DNA from: JAKAGZ01 sp963748105
GTDB taxonomy: Bacteria; Bacteroidota; Ignavibacteria; Ignavibacteriales; Ignavibacteriaceae
Length of the DNA stretch: 64,000 nt
NCBI GenBank assembly: GCA_963748105.1
Contig: CAVVHP010000016.1
Location: forward strand, 1-64,000
Direction: 5' to 3'
Shown here: positions 8,138-17,211 of the stretch, one piece after another
Layout of the letters: every line of letters starts with the position of its first letter
Numbering within the stretch: the stretch's first letter is position 1
Translations under genes and position numbers: made by a program
Notes under the pieces: generated by a model
The model's input: the letters and a program-made list of their open reading frames with translations, nothing else
Told to the model about the DNA's origin: nothing
Databases searched by the model: none

Positions 8138-9682
8138 ATGCAGGATAAATTTAAGGATCTGCAAAGAAGAAGAGAAAATGCTAAAGCAGGCGGAGGTCCT
8201 GCCAGAATTAAAAGCCAACACGATAAAGGCAAATTAACAGCAAGAGAAAGAATTGAATTGCTTGTTGACGAAGGAAGCTTTGATGAAATTGATATGTTTG
8301 TTAAACATAGGGCAACCGACTTCGGGCTGGATAAAGTTCACTTTCCGGGGGACGGAGTTGTTACGGGATTTGCAAAAATTGATGGCAGGCCTGTAGCTCT
8401 TTTCAGTCAGGATTTTACTGTAATGGGTGGATCACTTTCTGAAACTCACGCAGAGAAAATTATTAAGATAATGGAAAAAGCGATGAAGCTCGGAATTCCA
8501 GTAATCGGGCTTAATGATTCTGGGGGTGCGAGGATTCAGGAAGGTGTTGTCAGTCTTGGCGGTTATGCGGATATCTTTTTATTAAATACGCTTGCCTCTG
8601 GGGTTGTTCCACAAATTTCTGCAATATTGGGCCCCTGTGCCGGTGGAGCAGTTTATTCTCCGGCAATTACTGATTTTATTTTTATGGTAAAAAATACAAG
8701 CCATATGTTTGTTACGGGTCCGAATGTAGTAAAAACTGTTACTCACGAAGATGTTACATTTGAAGATCTTGGCGGTGCTGAAACTCACGCAACTAAAAGC
8801 GGTGTCGCTCATTTTATTTACGAAAATGAGATTGAAACATTGTTGAATATCCGAAAATTAATGAGTTTCCTTCCGTTAAATTACATGGATAAGCCACTGG
8901 AAACTCCTTTTAATGAATATGATCTTAAACCAATCCCTGAACTTGATAAAATAGTTCCGGACAGCCCAAATAAACCTTATGATATGAAAGAAATAATTCA
9001 CCTTCTGGCGGATGAAAGCGAATTTCTTGAAGTACACGAGGAATATGCACCAAATATTATAGTAGGTTTTGGCAGAGTTGGTGGAATGTCAGTTGGAATT
9101 ATTGCAAATCAGCCGGCAGTGCTTGCAGGAGTTTTGGATATTAACGCGGCAGTTAAAGGTGCAAGGTTTGTAAGATATTGTGATGCGTTTAATATTCCTC
9201 TTTTGGTTCTTGAGGATGTTCCGGGATTTTTACCGGGAACAGAGCAGGAGTGGGGAGGCATTATCAGGCATGGATCAAAATTACTTTTTGCTTTCTGCGA
9301 AGCCACAGTGCCAAAAGTCACGGTAATTACCCGCAAAGCATATGGCGGTGCGTATGATGTAATGAATTCAAAGCACATTCGAGGAGATTTTAATTATGCC
9401 TGGCCTTCTGCTGAAATTGCTGTTATGGGACCCAAAGGTGCAGTTGAAATTATTTTCAAAAAGGAAATTTCAAATTCAAAAGATCCTCAGAAGGAAACAG
9501 AGAAAAAACTGGAAGAGTATATCGAAAAATTTGCGAATCCTTATATTGCAGCTGAAAGAGGATATGTCGATGATGTAATCCTGCCAAAAGATACTAAAAT
9601 CAAACTTGTTAGTGCTTTCAGGTTGTTAAAAACTAAAGTAGATAAAAACCCTAAAAAGAAGCATACTAACATACCTTTGTAA
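8138..9682 (+). CDS. pccB: Acyl-CoA carboxylase carboxyltransferase (propionyl/methylmalonyl-CoA type)
   Basis: The 514-aa crotonase-fold carboxyltransferase moves CO2 between biotin and an acyl-CoA. It matches the PccB/MmdA family over its full length: KLTARERIELLVDEGSFDE near residue 32, FSQDFTVMGGSLSETHAEK, the oxyanion segment LNDSGGARIQEGV in the N-half, and GAYDVMNSKHIRGD in the C-half. An AAGGAA lies just before ATG 8138. No biotin carboxylase, biotin carrier or decarboxylase membrane subunit is adjacent, so carboxylase versus sodium-pump decarboxylase cannot be decided here. It follows the ABC genes by 21 nt and may share their transcript. Confidence 0.9.
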   Translation: MQDKFKDLQRRRENAKAGGGPARIKSQHDKGKLTARERIELLVDEGSFDEIDMFVKHRATDFGLDKVHFPGDGVVTGFAKIDGRPVALFSQDFTVMGGSLSETHAEKIIKIMEKAMKLGIPVIGLNDSGGARIQEGVVSLGGYADIFLLNTLASGVVPQISAILGPCAGGAVYSPAITDFIFMVKNTSHMFVTGPNVVKTVTHEDVTFEDLGGAETHATKSGVAHFIYENEIETLLNIRKLMSFLPLNYMDKPLETPFNEYDLKPIPELDKIVPDSPNKPYDMKEIIHLLADESEFLEVHEEYAPNIIVGFGRVGGMSVGIIANQPAVLAGVLDINAAVKGARFVRYCDAFNIPLLVLEDVPGFLPGTEQEWGGIIRHGSKLLFAFCEATVPKVTVITRKAYGGAYDVMNSKHIRGDFNYAWPSAEIAVMGPKGAVEIIFKKEISNSKDPQKETEKKLEEYIEKFANPYIAAERGYVDDVILPKDTKIKLVSAFRLLKTKVDKNPKKKHTNIPL

Positions 9683-9744
9683 TATTTGTTGTTATTTTAT
9701 AGCTTTATAAAACAAAGGCTTAACTCAATTAGCTAAATATTTAC

Positions 9745-9775
9745 TTGATAAAAGAAAAACTAAATCTTATATTCG
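9745..9775 (+). promoter_or_regulatory. Possible Bacteroidetes-type promoter for the lytic transglycosylase
   Basis: TTG at 9745-9747 and TATATTCG at 9768-9775 (one mismatch to TAnnTTTG) are separated by 20 nt, the same spacing as at 6495-6525. The start codon lies 25 nt downstream. Confidence 0.35.
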
Positions 9776-9800
9776 CAAATATTAAAAGGGCGGAGACCGA

Positions 9801-12431
9801 ATGATCAAAAGAGCCTTACTATTAGTTACTATTTCAATTACTTTTTTCTCCTGTAGTTCCAACAAAGAAATTGTAAAAAATGAAAATGCTAATCCTAGCC
9901 AGGTAGTTGAAAAACCGGGTATTGTTTCTGAAATGTTAGAGCAGGCAAGACAATATTATGTGGCTGCTCTTGGAAAACAGGAACTTAACAGTACCACTGA
10001 AACCGTGGCTAATTACGAATCGGCCCTTAAGATTATTAATAGCTTAAGTTATTATCCGGGTATTGAAAATAATCAGGCCTACGAGGAACTAGAAAAATCA
10101 ATTTTGGAAGATTACAAAAACTACGTTGATGGCCTTGCAGAACTTCCCACTGATATTTCTTTTGCTGCACTTGAAGAATGGATGGGAAAAACAGTCCCAG
10201 AAATTAAAATGGAAGACAGCGTTAAAGAAAATGGCCTTACCGATAATGATGAATCAGATGTTATTCCATCTGAAATTCCTTTAGAAGTTAATTCAATAGT
10301 TAAACAATGGATTGAATATTACACCGGACGGGGCAGCGCCTATATGCGTGTCTGGATGGAAAGATCAGGCAGGTATTTCCCGATGATAACAAAGATTTTT
10401 GATGAAGAAGGAATCCCTAAACAACTGGCTTACCTGAGTATGGTTGAAAGCGGGCTTAATCCGTCAGCAAGATCCTGGGCAAGTGCCGTGGGTATGTGGC
10501 AGTTTGTTAAAGCAACAGGCAGAATGTATGGTCTGAAATCTGATTTCTTTTGGGACGATAGAAGAGATCCTGAGAAATCAACACGAGCAGCAGCACAGCA
10601 TTTGAAAGATCTTTATAACGATCTTGGCGACTGGTATCTTGTACTTGCTGCTTATAATGCCGGCGAAGGAAGGATTACCCGCGCGATTAGAAGATCTGGT
10701 GGTACTACATTCTGGAAAATAAGGAGATATTTACCTAGAGAAACAAGAAGTTATGTCCCTCAATTTATAGCCGTTTGTCTCGTCGGGATGAATCCGGAAA
10801 GATATGGTTTTGATGATATTAATTACGAACAGCCATTTGAATATGATTTCTGCACTATTAATGATGCCGTTGATCTAAATTACCTGGCACAATCCGCAGG
10901 CATTGATGTTGAAACTTTACAGGAAATGAATCCGGAACTTACCCAGATGAGCACGCCCGGAAATTATCCAAATGGATTTCAGTTAAAAGTACCAAAAGGC
11001 ACAGTTGAAAAATTTACCGCAAGTCTCATCAATATTCCTAAAAGTGCCCGCCGAAGTTACCTGGTTCATACTGTCAGGCGTGGCGAGACATTATCGGGTA
11101 TAGCTTACAGGTATGGAGTAAGGTTATCAGAACTGGCAGAGGCAAATAAGATTTCAGTAAAGTCAAGATTATATATTGGGGTTAAGCTTAAAATTCCGGC
11201 TCTTGAAAACGTTTCCTCAAATAACTACGCATATAATACCAATGTTGAATCGGCAAGTGAAAATAGTACTGATGATTCAGATACAGAAAATGCTTCAGAT
11301 CCTAAATCTGATAAATATGTATCCCCATATCTTTCTCTGAATAAATCAGATTCAACTTCCAGCGATACGGATGACCAGGTTTCTTCCGAGAATATTGCTT
11401 CAGTAGACGAAGATGCTTCTGAACAAATAGTAGTTCCAAAAGGAAGTGTGGAAGTTCTTTACCACGTAAAGAAAAATGAAAACCTGCTTGCTATAGCTAA
11501 GTTATTTGATGTAAGAGTAAGTGATATAAGAAACTGGAATAATATTCCTTATACTACAGTAATTACTGTTGGACAGAAGCTGAGCATTTATGTACCGGAT
11601 GCTAAAAAGGATTTTTATGCCAGCCTTGATAATCAATCTGAAATTGAAAAAACTGTTACAAGTAATGCTTTTACAAAGACTTCAAATGAATGGGTCTATC
11701 ACAAAATAAGGAGGGGCGAAAACCTTAGTTATATTGCGACAAAATACCATGTTGATATTAACTCTTTACAGGAATGGAATAATTTATCCGGGTCAAGAAT
11801 TTATATAGGGAAAAAATTAAAAATACTCGTAGATAATTCATCCACGCAGATTGCATCAAATGATGTCTCAAATACTAAATCTGATGTATTTAATTATAAA
11901 ATTAAATCCGGTGATACAATTAGCGAACTTGCCGAAAAGTTCGGTGTGCCTTCTGTAAAGATTAAAAAATGGAATAGATTAAAAAGCGCCAGGTTATATG
12001 CCGGCAAAATTTTAAAGATTTATGGAGATGGCCGCGCAGCTTCATTAGGGGATAACACTTCAAAAATTAATGCAAACCTGAATTATTATAAGGTTAAAAA
12101 CGGAGATACAATAAGTCAAATAGCTGAAATGTACCACGTTTCTATTGCCAGCATTAAGAAATGGAATAATATGTGGAGCAATAAAATAATTGCAGGTAAA
12201 ACACTAAAAATTTATTCAGATTCTGATATTAATGATATTCCGGAACATGTTTCCTCTAAGGAGTCAACTGGGAAAAACATTCCTGCGGGTGCAAGAACTC
12301 ACATCGTTACATCAGGTGAATCTCTTTATACTATTGCGAGACAGTACAATACAAGTATTCGAAAATTAAAAGAATTAAATAATATGACTGGCAATAAAAT
12401 AATTATTGGCCAGGAATTGATAGTTGAATAA
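9801..12431 (+). CDS. mltD: MltD-like lytic murein transglycosylase lipoprotein with six LysM repeats
   Basis: Envelope lipoprotein that cleaves peptidoglycan glycan strands, 876 aa. The signal ends in FFSC with the lipid-acceptor Cys18. The SLT domain (about 190-330) contains YLSMVESGLNPSA with catalytic Glu216, then GMWQFV and LAAYNAGEG, typical of family 1 enzymes. A degenerate LysM-like region (about 350-410) is followed by six LysM modules starting near YLVHTVRRGET, YHVKKNENL, YHKIRRGEN, YKIKSGDT, YKVKNGDT and HIVTSGES, separated by Ser/Asp-rich linkers. E. coli MltD has only two LysM modules. It stands alone between the carboxylase gene and the thiamin operon. Confidence 0.93.
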   Translation: MIKRALLLVTISITFFSCSSNKEIVKNENANPSQVVEKPGIVSEMLEQARQYYVAALGKQELNSTTETVANYESALKIINSLSYYPGIENNQAYEELEKSILEDYKNYVDGLAELPTDISFAALEEWMGKTVPEIKMEDSVKENGLTDNDESDVIPSEIPLEVNSIVKQWIEYYTGRGSAYMRVWMERSGRYFPMITKIFDEEGIPKQLAYLSMVESGLNPSARSWASAVGMWQFVKATGRMYGLKSDFFWDDRRDPEKSTRAAAQHLKDLYNDLGDWYLVLAAYNAGEGRITRAIRRSGGTTFWKIRRYLPRETRSYVPQFIAVCLVGMNPERYGFDDINYEQPFEYDFCTINDAVDLNYLAQSAGIDVETLQEMNPELTQMSTPGNYPNGFQLKVPKGTVEKFTASLINIPKSARRSYLVHTVRRGETLSGIAYRYGVRLSELAEANKISVKSRLYIGVKLKIPALENVSSNNYAYNTNVESASENSTDDSDTENASDPKSDKYVSPYLSLNKSDSTSSDTDDQVSSENIASVDEDASEQIVVPKGSVEVLYHVKKNENLLAIAKLFDVRVSDIRNWNNIPYTTVITVGQKLSIYVPDAKKDFYASLDNQSEIEKTVTSNAFTKTSNEWVYHKIRRGENLSYIATKYHVDINSLQEWNNLSGSRIYIGKKLKILVDNSSTQIASNDVSNTKSDVFNYKIKSGDTISELAEKFGVPSVKIKKWNRLKSARLYAGKILKIYGDGRAASLGDNTSKINANLNYYKVKNGDTISQIAEMYHVSIASIKKWNNMWSNKIIAGKTLKIYSDSDINDIPEHVSSKESTGKNIPAGARTHIVTSGESLYTIARQYNTSIRKLKELNNMTGNKIIIGQELIVE

Positions 12432-12502
12432 AAGTTCAGAAATTATAAACTTTAAATAAGTATTAAAGTTCTTTATATATTTTAACTAATATAATATTTA
12501 CA

Positions 12503-12597
12503 GGCCGTTAGGGGTGTTATCCCGTGTGTTCATTCTGGGATATCTGAGACAATACCCTTTAACCTGATCTGGGTAATTCCAGCGTAGGGAAACGGGC
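12503..12597 (+). ncRNA. TPP (thiamin pyrophosphate) riboswitch
   Basis: The thi-box elements appear in order: GGGGTG (12511-12516), the pyrimidine-sensor core CTGAGA (12544-12549), ACCCTTTAACCTGATCTGGG (12554-12573), then TAATTCCAGCGTAGGGA. The P1 helix can form between CCGTT (12505-12509) and AACGG (12591-12595). It lies 69 nt upstream of a TonB receptor gene, followed by thiamin pyrophosphokinase, which fits thiamin control of this operon. Confidence 0.95.
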
Positions 12598-12619
12598 TAG
12601 AGACCTGATTAAGATTTTT

Positions 12620-12646
12620 AGCCGTTTTCTATGAAACGGCTTTTTT
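12620..12646 (+). terminator. Terminator forming the TPP riboswitch expression platform
   Basis: AGCCGTTT (12620-12627) pairs with AAACGGCT (12634-12641) and is followed by a T run to 12646. CCGTTT at 12622-12627 can instead pair with AAACGG at 12590-12595, the 3' strand of riboswitch P1, giving an antiterminator when TPP is absent. Confidence 0.85.
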
Positions 12647-12665
12647 ATTTTAAAGGAGTTTTAAA

Positions 12666-15131
12666 ATGAAAATCTTATTCAGTCTTTTATTTTTTTGTTC
12701 TATTCTGGTTTATGGTCAGGATAATTATCACGGCCGGGTAGTTGACGAATCAACCGGGGATCCGTTAGCCGGGGCAAATATTTATCTGAATTCAGATAAA
12801 GGGATTGGGACGTTTACCGGCAAAGACGGTAAATTTACTCTTAATAAGATTGCCCTAAATAGTGTAATAATAATAAGTTATATCGGTTATTCTAAAAAAC
12901 TAGTTATCGTTAAACCTGAAAACCTTCTTGTTCCAAACCTCATTAGACTGACTCCTAAAATTATACCATCTCAGAGCGTGCTTGTTGAGGGGAATGTTGG
13001 AAAAAAGGGAATCACGCCCTTAGCATTTGATAAAATCATAAGAAAGGAAATAGAGAATTCATATACTGATCAGGATATTCCCGAATTTCTTTCCACTTTA
13101 CCATCTACAACATTTTATTCAGAAAATGGAAACGGACTCGGTTACAATTATTTGAGCATACGCGGTTTTGATCAGCGTAGAATTTCGGTATCAATCAATG
13201 GTATTCCTCAAAATGATCCCGAAGATCACAATGTGTACTGGCTCGATTTTCCCGATCTTCTTGCAAGTACAGATCTGATTCAGGTTCAGAGAGGTGCTGG
13301 ATCGGGAGTAACAGGTTATCCTGCAATTGGTGGTTCAATTAACATAATCACTTCTGCATTTTCAAATGAACCAAAACAAAATTTATCAACTTCCATCGGA
13401 AGTTATAATACCAGGAAATATGCGGCTTCTTTTTCGAGCGGATTGATAGATAATAAATATTCAGTTTATGCAAAACTTTCAAGAACGCTAAGTAGCGGGT
13501 ACAGGGATGCAAGCTGGATAAAGTTTAATTCATACCATTTGTCTGCTGTGCGTTATGATGAAAACCTGACTACACAGGTTAATTTTTATGGCGGACCAAT
13601 TTCAGATGGATTAGCTTATACAGGTTTGCCCAAATTTTCTATAAAAGACAGAAATCTTCGCACAGCAAACTATTCGTACTGGGAAGCGAATAACAATAAA
13701 TATACATATACCTTGAAAAGACGTCCAGACGAAATTGAAAATTTTTCACAGCCTCATTATGAATTGCTGAACGAATTTCAGCTTAACGATAAAGTAACTA
13801 TCAATTCAGCATTATTTCTTGTCACCGGCAACGGATTTTTCGATTTTGACGGCTCGTGGGCTGATACAACATATTTAAGATTGACAGAAAACAACGGGTT
13901 TTACCCGAATGGAAATCCCGTTAATACATTAATCAGAGCACAGGTTGAAAATACTCAATACGGATGGATACCGCGAATAAGTATTAAACATAAAAATGGC
14001 GAATTGATACTTGGCGGAGAACTCAGGATTCATCGTTCAACCCATTGGGGAGGGATAAGTTTTGCTGAGAACCTGCCCGCCGGAGTAACAAAAGATTACA
14101 GGTATTATTTTTATAAAGGGGGCAAAAATATTATTAACGGTTTTGTTCACGAGACATATAATATCAATGACAAAATAAACGTGCTTGGTGAATTACAGCT
14201 GGCTTATCATAAATATAAATTATATGATGAAAAATACGGTAATACTAATTTCAGTGTAAGCGATTTATTTTTTAATCCCAGGATTGGAATAAATTACAAA
14301 ATATCATCTGCGCAGAATATTTACCTTTCGTACGCAAGGGTTTCAAGAGAACCCAGGCTCTCTAATTATTACAATGCCGATGAAGCAACTGGCGGCGCTA
14401 CTCCTCAGTTTGAACTAAATCCTGATGATAGTTATAATTTTGATAAGCCATTGGTAAAACCCGAAACAATGAACGATATTGAAATAGGTGCCTCAATTAA
14501 TAAGAGTCATTTTTCCGCTTCACTTAATCTTTTCTATATGATTTTTGACAATGAAATTGTAAAGAATGGAAAAGTTGATATTTATGGTCAGCCAATAACA
14601 GGGAATGTTGCCCGGACACTTCACAGGGGGATTGAACTTTCTGCAAATATTAAAATATTAGATGAGATTAGTTTTTACGCAAACGCAACTTACAGCCGGA
14701 ATGAAATTAAAGAGGGGAAATATTTCCTGGGAGGTAACAAGGTCATTGAACTGAGTGGAAACAGAATTAGCGGATTTCCCGATTTTCTTACGAACTTTGG
14801 TTTATCATTCAGCAATGATAATATATTTTTACAATTAAATGGTAAATACGTTGGCAAATATTATTCGGATAATTATGATGGAAATCTCACCCAATATTTA
14901 ACTAAATATCCGGGATTTGTCAGTTATACTGATAATATTAATGATGCTTATTTTAATGCTGATATCATGATAAGTTATAAGATCAAACTATTTAATTCAT
15001 TGGAACCTTCGAAAATATTTGTTCAGGTAAATAATATTTTCGATAATCTTTATTCTGCAAATGCAATTGGGGGAGAGTTCTTCCCGGCTGCGGACAGAAA
15101 TTTTCTTGCAGGTTTGGAACTCGGACTCTAA
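12666..15131 (+). CDS. TonB-dependent outer-membrane receptor, predicted for thiamin
   Basis: An 821-aa outer-membrane receptor. A signal peptide (about residues 1-17, ending VYGQ) is followed by a carboxypeptidase-regulatory-like domain (GRVVDESTGDPLAGANIYL, about 20-95), then a plug (IRGFDQRRISVSINGIPQND near 165-185) and a long 22-strand-type barrel whose last strand ends FLAGLELGL. AAAGGAG at 12652-12658 precedes the ATG. The TPP riboswitch directly upstream and the TPK gene 27 nt downstream make thiamin or a precursor the likely ligand, as for the riboswitch-linked receptors known in Bacteroidetes. Ligand specificity is inferred from this context alone. Confidence 0.9.
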   Translation: MKILFSLLFFCSILVYGQDNYHGRVVDESTGDPLAGANIYLNSDKGIGTFTGKDGKFTLNKIALNSVIIISYIGYSKKLVIVKPENLLVPNLIRLTPKIIPSQSVLVEGNVGKKGITPLAFDKIIRKEIENSYTDQDIPEFLSTLPSTTFYSENGNGLGYNYLSIRGFDQRRISVSINGIPQNDPEDHNVYWLDFPDLLASTDLIQVQRGAGSGVTGYPAIGGSINIITSAFSNEPKQNLSTSIGSYNTRKYAASFSSGLIDNKYSVYAKLSRTLSSGYRDASWIKFNSYHLSAVRYDENLTTQVNFYGGPISDGLAYTGLPKFSIKDRNLRTANYSYWEANNNKYTYTLKRRPDEIENFSQPHYELLNEFQLNDKVTINSALFLVTGNGFFDFDGSWADTTYLRLTENNGFYPNGNPVNTLIRAQVENTQYGWIPRISIKHKNGELILGGELRIHRSTHWGGISFAENLPAGVTKDYRYYFYKGGKNIINGFVHETYNINDKINVLGELQLAYHKYKLYDEKYGNTNFSVSDLFFNPRIGINYKISSAQNIYLSYARVSREPRLSNYYNADEATGGATPQFELNPDDSYNFDKPLVKPETMNDIEIGASINKSHFSASLNLFYMIFDNEIVKNGKVDIYGQPITGNVARTLHRGIELSANIKILDEISFYANATYSRNEIKEGKYFLGGNKVIELSGNRISGFPDFLTNFGLSFSNDNIFLQLNGKYVGKYYSDNYDGNLTQYLTKYPGFVSYTDNINDAYFNADIMISYKIKLFNSLEPSKIFVQVNNIFDNLYSANAIGGEFFPAADRNFLAGLELGL

Positions 15132-15158
15132 AAATTAATTCCTTAAAAATGATTTAAT

Positions 15159-15812
15159 ATGAAACGTTGTATTATTATTGCAAACGGTAAAGCGCCGAAG
15201 AAAAAAAATATTGATTTCCTTATCGACCAGGGGTACGGTAAAATTATCTGTGCCGATGGAGGAGCTAACTCAGCTATTAAACTAGGAATAATTCCGGATT
15301 ACATTATCGGTGATCTCGATTCGATTAAGGATGAAACTGCAAGTTATTTCAAGTCAAAATCGAAGATCATAAAAATTGAAAGACAAAACGATACCGATGT
15401 TGAAAAGTGCCTTAAATTTGCAATTCAAAAAGGAATTAAGGAGGCGGTCCTTGTTGGTGTAACCGGCGACAGGCTGGATCATACTTTTTGTAATCTTGGA
15501 ATTATTCTTAAATATTATGATAAAATCTCGCTCAGAATAATAGCTGAAAAATCACTCCTTTCTGCTCATTCGGGCAATATCGAAATTCCGGTAAAACCGG
15601 GAGAGACACTTTCACTATATGGCTTTAACGAAAAAACCAGGATTACATCCACCGGACTAAAATACCAATTAAAAAATACAGCTCTTCCATTCGGTGTTCG
15701 AGAAAGTACCAGCAATGTAACAACCAGTGAAGTAATAAAATTAAAAATTATAAATGGGATCATTTTTATTATAAGAGATTTCAATTTGGTAAAGAAAAAT
15801 GGTCTCTTTTAG
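15159..15812 (+). CDS. thiN: Thiamin pyrophosphokinase
   Basis: Transfers pyrophosphate from ATP to thiamin, giving TPP in the cytoplasm. The 217-aa length is typical. Motifs: ICADGGANSAIKLG and YIIGDLDSI near the N-terminus (substrate and metal site), RQNDTDVEKCLKFA and GVTGDRLDHTFCN in the middle, and a C-terminal beta-sandwich ending near LKYQLKNTALPFGVRESTSN. The start overlaps nothing upstream. The stop overlaps the symporter start by 14 nt, suggesting translational coupling of uptake and trapping. It lies downstream of a TPP riboswitch and so is probably repressed by TPP. Confidence 0.93.
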   Translation: MKRCIIIANGKAPKKKNIDFLIDQGYGKIICADGGANSAIKLGIIPDYIIGDLDSIKDETASYFKSKSKIIKIERQNDTDVEKCLKFAIQKGIKEAVLVGVTGDRLDHTFCNLGIILKYYDKISLRIIAEKSLLSAHSGNIEIPVKPGETLSLYGFNEKTRITSTGLKYQLKNTALPFGVRESTSNVTTSEVIKLKIINGIIFIIRDFNLVKKNGLF

Positions 15813-17211
15813 TACAGCGGATATACTTGTAATAATAGGATTTCTAATCACAGTTGTTCTGATTGGATTTTATTCCGGCAGAGTTACCGGCAGTGATGCC
15901 GATGATTATCTTTTATCAGGAAGAAAAATTGGGCTGTTTTTATTTGTTTTGACAAATGTTTCGGCATGGTACGGTGGAATATTAGGAGTAGGGGAGTTTA
16001 CTTACCGTTATGGATTGGCAAGCTGGTTCACTCAGGGCTTCCCCTATTATATTTTCGCATTTCTATTCGCGTTGTTTTTTGCCAAGAAAATTCGAGAAGC
16101 ATCACTCTTTACAATCCCCGACAAGCTTTCAAACATCTACGGTAAAAAGGCCGGGCTGATTTCTGCTGTGCTTGTATTCATTCTTGTCTCACCCGCACCT
16201 TATTTACTGATGACTGCCAGCCTGATATCATTAATTTTTAATATCAATATTTATTACAGCCTTGCAATCAGTCTTATACTTTCTCTTTCTTATTTATTTA
16301 AGGGAGGATTCAGGAGCAGCGTTTATACAGATTCATTCCAGTTCTTCGTAATGTTTCTTGCCTTTATGATTATGCTTTATTTTTGCTATACCATGCTCGG
16401 AGGTATGTCCTTTCTCTCAACTTCACTGCCGGCTTCTCACCTTGAATTGACAGGTGGAGCCTCACCAACATTTTTAATTGTATGGTTTCTAATTGCTATG
16501 TGGACTTTTGCAGATCCCGGTTTTCACCAGAGGTGTTACGCGGCAAAGGATGGAAATATTGCAGTAAAAGGAATTTTGATCTCAATTGTTTTCTGGGCTA
16601 TCTTTGATTTTCTTACGACATCAACCGGTCTCTATTCAAGAGCAGTAATTCCAGGACTCGATCAGCCTGTCCTGGCTTTCCCTTTACTTGCAGAAAAAAT
16701 TCTTGGCCCCGGGTTTAAAGGAATATTTTATGCCGGACTTTTTGCAACGATTATTTCGACGCTCAACAGTTTTTTATTCCTGAGCGGAACAACAATTGGA
16801 AGGGATTTTTTCTTTCGTCTTTCCAAACATACATCTGAGAAAAAACTTAAAGAATACACTGTTTACGGTTTGATAATATCAGGAGTAATTGCTGCTATAC
16901 TTGCCTGGGTTATTCCATCAGTAATTGAAATTTGGTACACGGTCGGGTCAATCTGCATACCCGGAATGATTATTCCTGTAATCTCCGCGTACTACTTAAA
17001 ATTAAGAGTTTCAAATAAAATTATTTTAGCAGAAATGATTACCGCGGTTTTATGTAGTTTGATATGGTATTTTATCAAAGAATATTTTTCCGGAATTCCT
17101 GTGATCAATGAAATTGAACCTATGCTTGTTGGATTGTTTGTGTCGATTATTATTCATACAGGGGGAATAATTACAGGAAGCTATAAGCAAATTCGGTCTG
17201 ACTTAAATTAG
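15799..17211 (+). CDS. Sodium:solute symporter family transporter, predicted thiamin importer
   Basis: A 470-aa inner-membrane protein with about 12-13 hydrophobic helices in the SSS (solute:sodium symporter) pattern, including SGRKIGLFLFVLTNVSAWYG near the N-terminus and FAGLFATIISTLNSFLFLSG-like residues around 313-330. It overlaps thiN by 14 nt and sits in the TPP-riboswitch operon. In many Bacteroidetes this slot is held by PnuT. SSS members linked to thiamin regulons (ThiV) are known as predictions elsewhere. Thiamin or HMP/thiazole transport is therefore inferred from context, not from residues. The stop overlaps the convergent terC stop. Confidence 0.82.
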   Translation: MVSFSTADILVIIGFLITVVLIGFYSGRVTGSDADDYLLSGRKIGLFLFVLTNVSAWYGGILGVGEFTYRYGLASWFTQGFPYYIFAFLFALFFAKKIREASLFTIPDKLSNIYGKKAGLISAVLVFILVSPAPYLLMTASLISLIFNINIYYSLAISLILSLSYLFKGGFRSSVYTDSFQFFVMFLAFMIMLYFCYTMLGGMSFLSTSLPASHLELTGGASPTFLIVWFLIAMWTFADPGFHQRCYAAKDGNIAVKGILISIVFWAIFDFLTTSTGLYSRAVIPGLDQPVLAFPLLAEKILGPGFKGIFYAGLFATIISTLNSFLFLSGTTIGRDFFFRLSKHTSEKKLKEYTVYGLIISGVIAAILAWVIPSVIEIWYTVGSICIPGMIIPVISAYYLKLRVSNKIILAEMITAVLCSLIWYFIKEYFSGIPVINEIEPMLVGLFVSIIIHTGGIITGSYKQIRSDLN

